In this document: in pieces, positions 62,695 to 64,000 of the stretch
Position numbering within the stretch: position 1 is the first letter of the stretch
Layout of the letters: each line of letters starts with the position of its first letter
The notes under the pieces: model-generated
Databases searched by the model: none
What the model was told of the DNA's origin: nothing
Seen by the model: only the letters and a program-made list of their open reading frames with translations
Position numbers and translations under genes: made by a program
Assembly (NCBI RefSeq): GCF_003217775.1
Contig: NZ_QJVJ01000002.1
Span: 124,001-188,000 of the forward strand
Direction of reading: 5' to 3'
Length of the DNA stretch: 64,000 nt
DNA from: Paenibacillus flagellatus
Lineage (GTDB): Bacteria > Bacillota > Bacilli > Paenibacillales > NBRC-103111

Positions 62695-64000
62695 ATGGAA
62701 TCCGGCGCACCGATCCGACTCGGCTACGGCCAGTGGAAGGAGCTCGGAGAAGGGCTGCACGCCACGGCGTACATGCTCGACTACTACGGCGACGGCGGCA
62801 GGGACATCCTGTACGCGACCGACCCGTTTCTGCTCGGCCGAGGTGTGTTCGTCTATTTGGAAGACCGGAATGAAAGGGGGGACATTCCCCGCTACGGCGA
62901 AGCCGTCCGGCTGGATGCGATCGCCGGCTCAAGCGCGATGCCGCTTGCGACGGGGGACGACCGGCGGTTTCACATCCTGGCGTATGCCGGCACGTTCCCC
63001 CATCCGGATCTGGAGCGGCTGGAGCCCGACCCCGGCTGGCTGAAGCTGTACCGCAACCAAGGAGCGGGCGCGGAGCCATCCTTCACGCGGACGGCGGAAC
63101 GAGTCCCGGTAGGCGGCAAGTCGCTGGCGGAAGCGCTGCCGGGACTCACGCAGCTGGCGATCCATCCGGTCCGCTCCGCCTCGGGCGCCACCGATTTGAT
63201 CGTATGCGGCCGGGAGGACTGGATGAATTATTGGCCGGGAGGCCGCTACGGCGGCGGATTGAACGAGCATCCGAGCATGGGGTTCGGCCGAGGGTACGAC
63301 GGGCAGGGCCATTGGAAAGGGCGACCCACGACGGTCCATATTTACTGGCTGGAGAACGTCGGGACGAACGGAAACCCGGAATATGCGGCACCCGTCCCGC
63401 TGCATCGGATGGAGTCGCTCGGCACGACGCCCGACGCGATCTGGTTCGACGCCGATGGAGACGGAGTCGTGGAGCTGGTCGTCCGGGAGGAGGTGGACCG
63501 TCTCTGCCTGTATCGGATGACCGAGGATCGCCGGGTTTTGACGGAATCGCGCGAGGAGCTCGGCTGCAGCCCGCTGATTAGAGGCTATTTTCAAACCTCG
63601 CTGTGCGCCTGCGACATCGACGGGGACGGCGAGGACGAGCTGCTCTTGACCGGCAATCCGGGAGTCGTGTTCTGGCTCGACAGACAGAACGGACGCTGGA
63701 TCGAGCGCGAGCCCCTGTTGAACCGGGGCGGGCACGTCAGGGGAGAGACGTTGTCGGTTCCTTGCCTGGCCGACATGGACGGGGACGGCGACCTGGATCT
63801 CGTGCTCGGCGACGCTTCGGGCTTCGTCTGGTATTTCGAAAACCGGGCCGATGCTGCCGGCGGATTCGAATACCGCACGGGCATCCGGCTAAGCGCGGGG
63901 AAGGAAACGATCCATCACCAGGCAGGTCCGACCGGATCGCTGCAGGGACCCGGGGAGTCGAGATGGGGCTACGCCAATCCGCTTGTGACGGACTGGGACG
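62695..64000 (+). CDS. VCBS/FG-GAP-repeat beta-propeller protein, 3'-truncated by window edge
   Basis: At least 435 residues are encoded, with no stop before the window end. ATG 62695 is 7 bases after GAGGAGG. No signal peptide is visible (MESGAPIRLGYGQWKELGEG), so it is cytosolic. Several FG-GAP/VCBS-type calcium loops recur: DADGDGVVELV, DIDGDGEDELLL and DMDGDGDLDLVLG, about 60-70 residues apart, as in seven- or eight-bladed propellers such as family 11 rhamnogalacturonan lyases. Lying straight after a CUT1 transporter, it may cleave an imported oligosaccharide, but a lyase activity is not shown by the sequence. Confidence 0.85.
   Translation, partial: MESGAPIRLGYGQWKELGEGLHATAYMLDYYGDGGRDILYATDPFLLGRGVFVYLEDRNERGDIPRYGEAVRLDAIAGSSAMPLATGDDRRFHILAYAGTFPHPDLERLEPDPGWLKLYRNQGAGAEPSFTRTAERVPVGGKSLAEALPGLTQLAIHPVRSASGATDLIVCGREDWMNYWPGGRYGGGLNEHPSMGFGRGYDGQGHWKGRPTTVHIYWLENVGTNGNPEYAAPVPLHRMESLGTTPDAIWFDADGDGVVELVVREEVDRLCLYRMTEDRRVLTESREELGCSPLIRGYFQTSLCACDIDGDGEDELLLTGNPGVVFWLDRQNGRWIEREPLLNRGGHVRGETLSVPCLADMDGDGDLDLVLGDASGFVWYFENRADAAGGFEYRTGIRLSAGKETIHHQAGPTGSLQGPGESRWGYANPLVTDWD

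Overview
The window is a 64 kb piece of a high-GC, spore-forming Firmicute chromosome, most like Paenibacillus or Cohnella. This is inferred from gene content: a YjcZ-type sporulation miniprotein, YesM/YesN two-component systems, LplB/YtcP-type sugar permeases without their own ATPase, many AraC regulators, a LipL octanoyltransferase, a Gram-positive pdhABCD operon and strong AGGAGG ribosome binding sites. No rRNA, tRNA, CRISPR array, prophage or insertion sequence was seen. Because of the GC bias, long antisense open frames are everywhere; they were treated as shadows.

Layout. 1-7.3 kb: the 3' part of rsgA, a DUF3977 gene starting at CTG, a universal stress protein, a YjcZ miniprotein, a cyclic-di-GMP-I (GEMM) riboswitch in front of an orphan 97-residue gene, an aminoglycoside phosphotransferase-like gene, a sulfatase, an AraC regulator and a DUF2935 gene. 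7.5-13.4 kb: a membrane AraC regulator with a CUT1 sugar transporter (two permeases and a lipoprotein). 13.4-14.1 kb: a non-coding stretch with four phased palindromic repeats, a clear sigma-A promoter and two perfect palindromes. 14.2-24.6 kb: one long collinear cluster: dipeptide/oligopeptide ABC transporter (dppBCA, dppD and a frameshifted dppF), an M20 deacylase, an IclR regulator, DUF1177, AroM and an M29 aminopeptidase, closed by a 16-bp-stem terminator. I regard this as the best candidate for an undescribed catabolic system.

24.7-38.4 kb: mostly single genes: a membrane protein, a Crp/Fnr regulator, an acyltransferase fused to an extra domain, AraC, SGNH hydrolase, a cytochrome b-like/molybdopterin oxidoreductase fusion with an internal twin-arginine motif, lipL, a Tat-exported beta-helix protein, a VanY-like carboxypeptidase, a PIG-V-like mannosyltransferase and an esterase. 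38.6-43.7 kb: pdhABCD. 43.9-49.8 kb: a DHH phosphoesterase, two small related basic proteins, a fusion of glycerol-1-phosphate dehydrogenase with glycerophosphodiester phosphodiesterase, an RNA methyltransferase and an O-methyltransferase. 49.9-53.1 kb: an MFS exporter divergent from a soluble PAS histidine kinase. 53.3-55.3 kb: an AraC regulator, a Gfo/Idh/MocA oxidoreductase and an internally deleted relative of it. 55.7-64 kb: a YesMN two-component system, a second CUT1 transporter and a VCBS-repeat protein that runs off the end.

Functional links. The two CUT1 systems follow the Paenibacillus plan of sensor/regulator, binding protein and two permeases, presumably sharing an MsmX-like ATPase encoded elsewhere. 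LipL would supply lipoyl groups to the E2 subunit of the pdh operon. The Dpp/M20/M29 cluster suggests uptake and stepwise hydrolysis of a peptide or N-acyl amino acid under IclR control.
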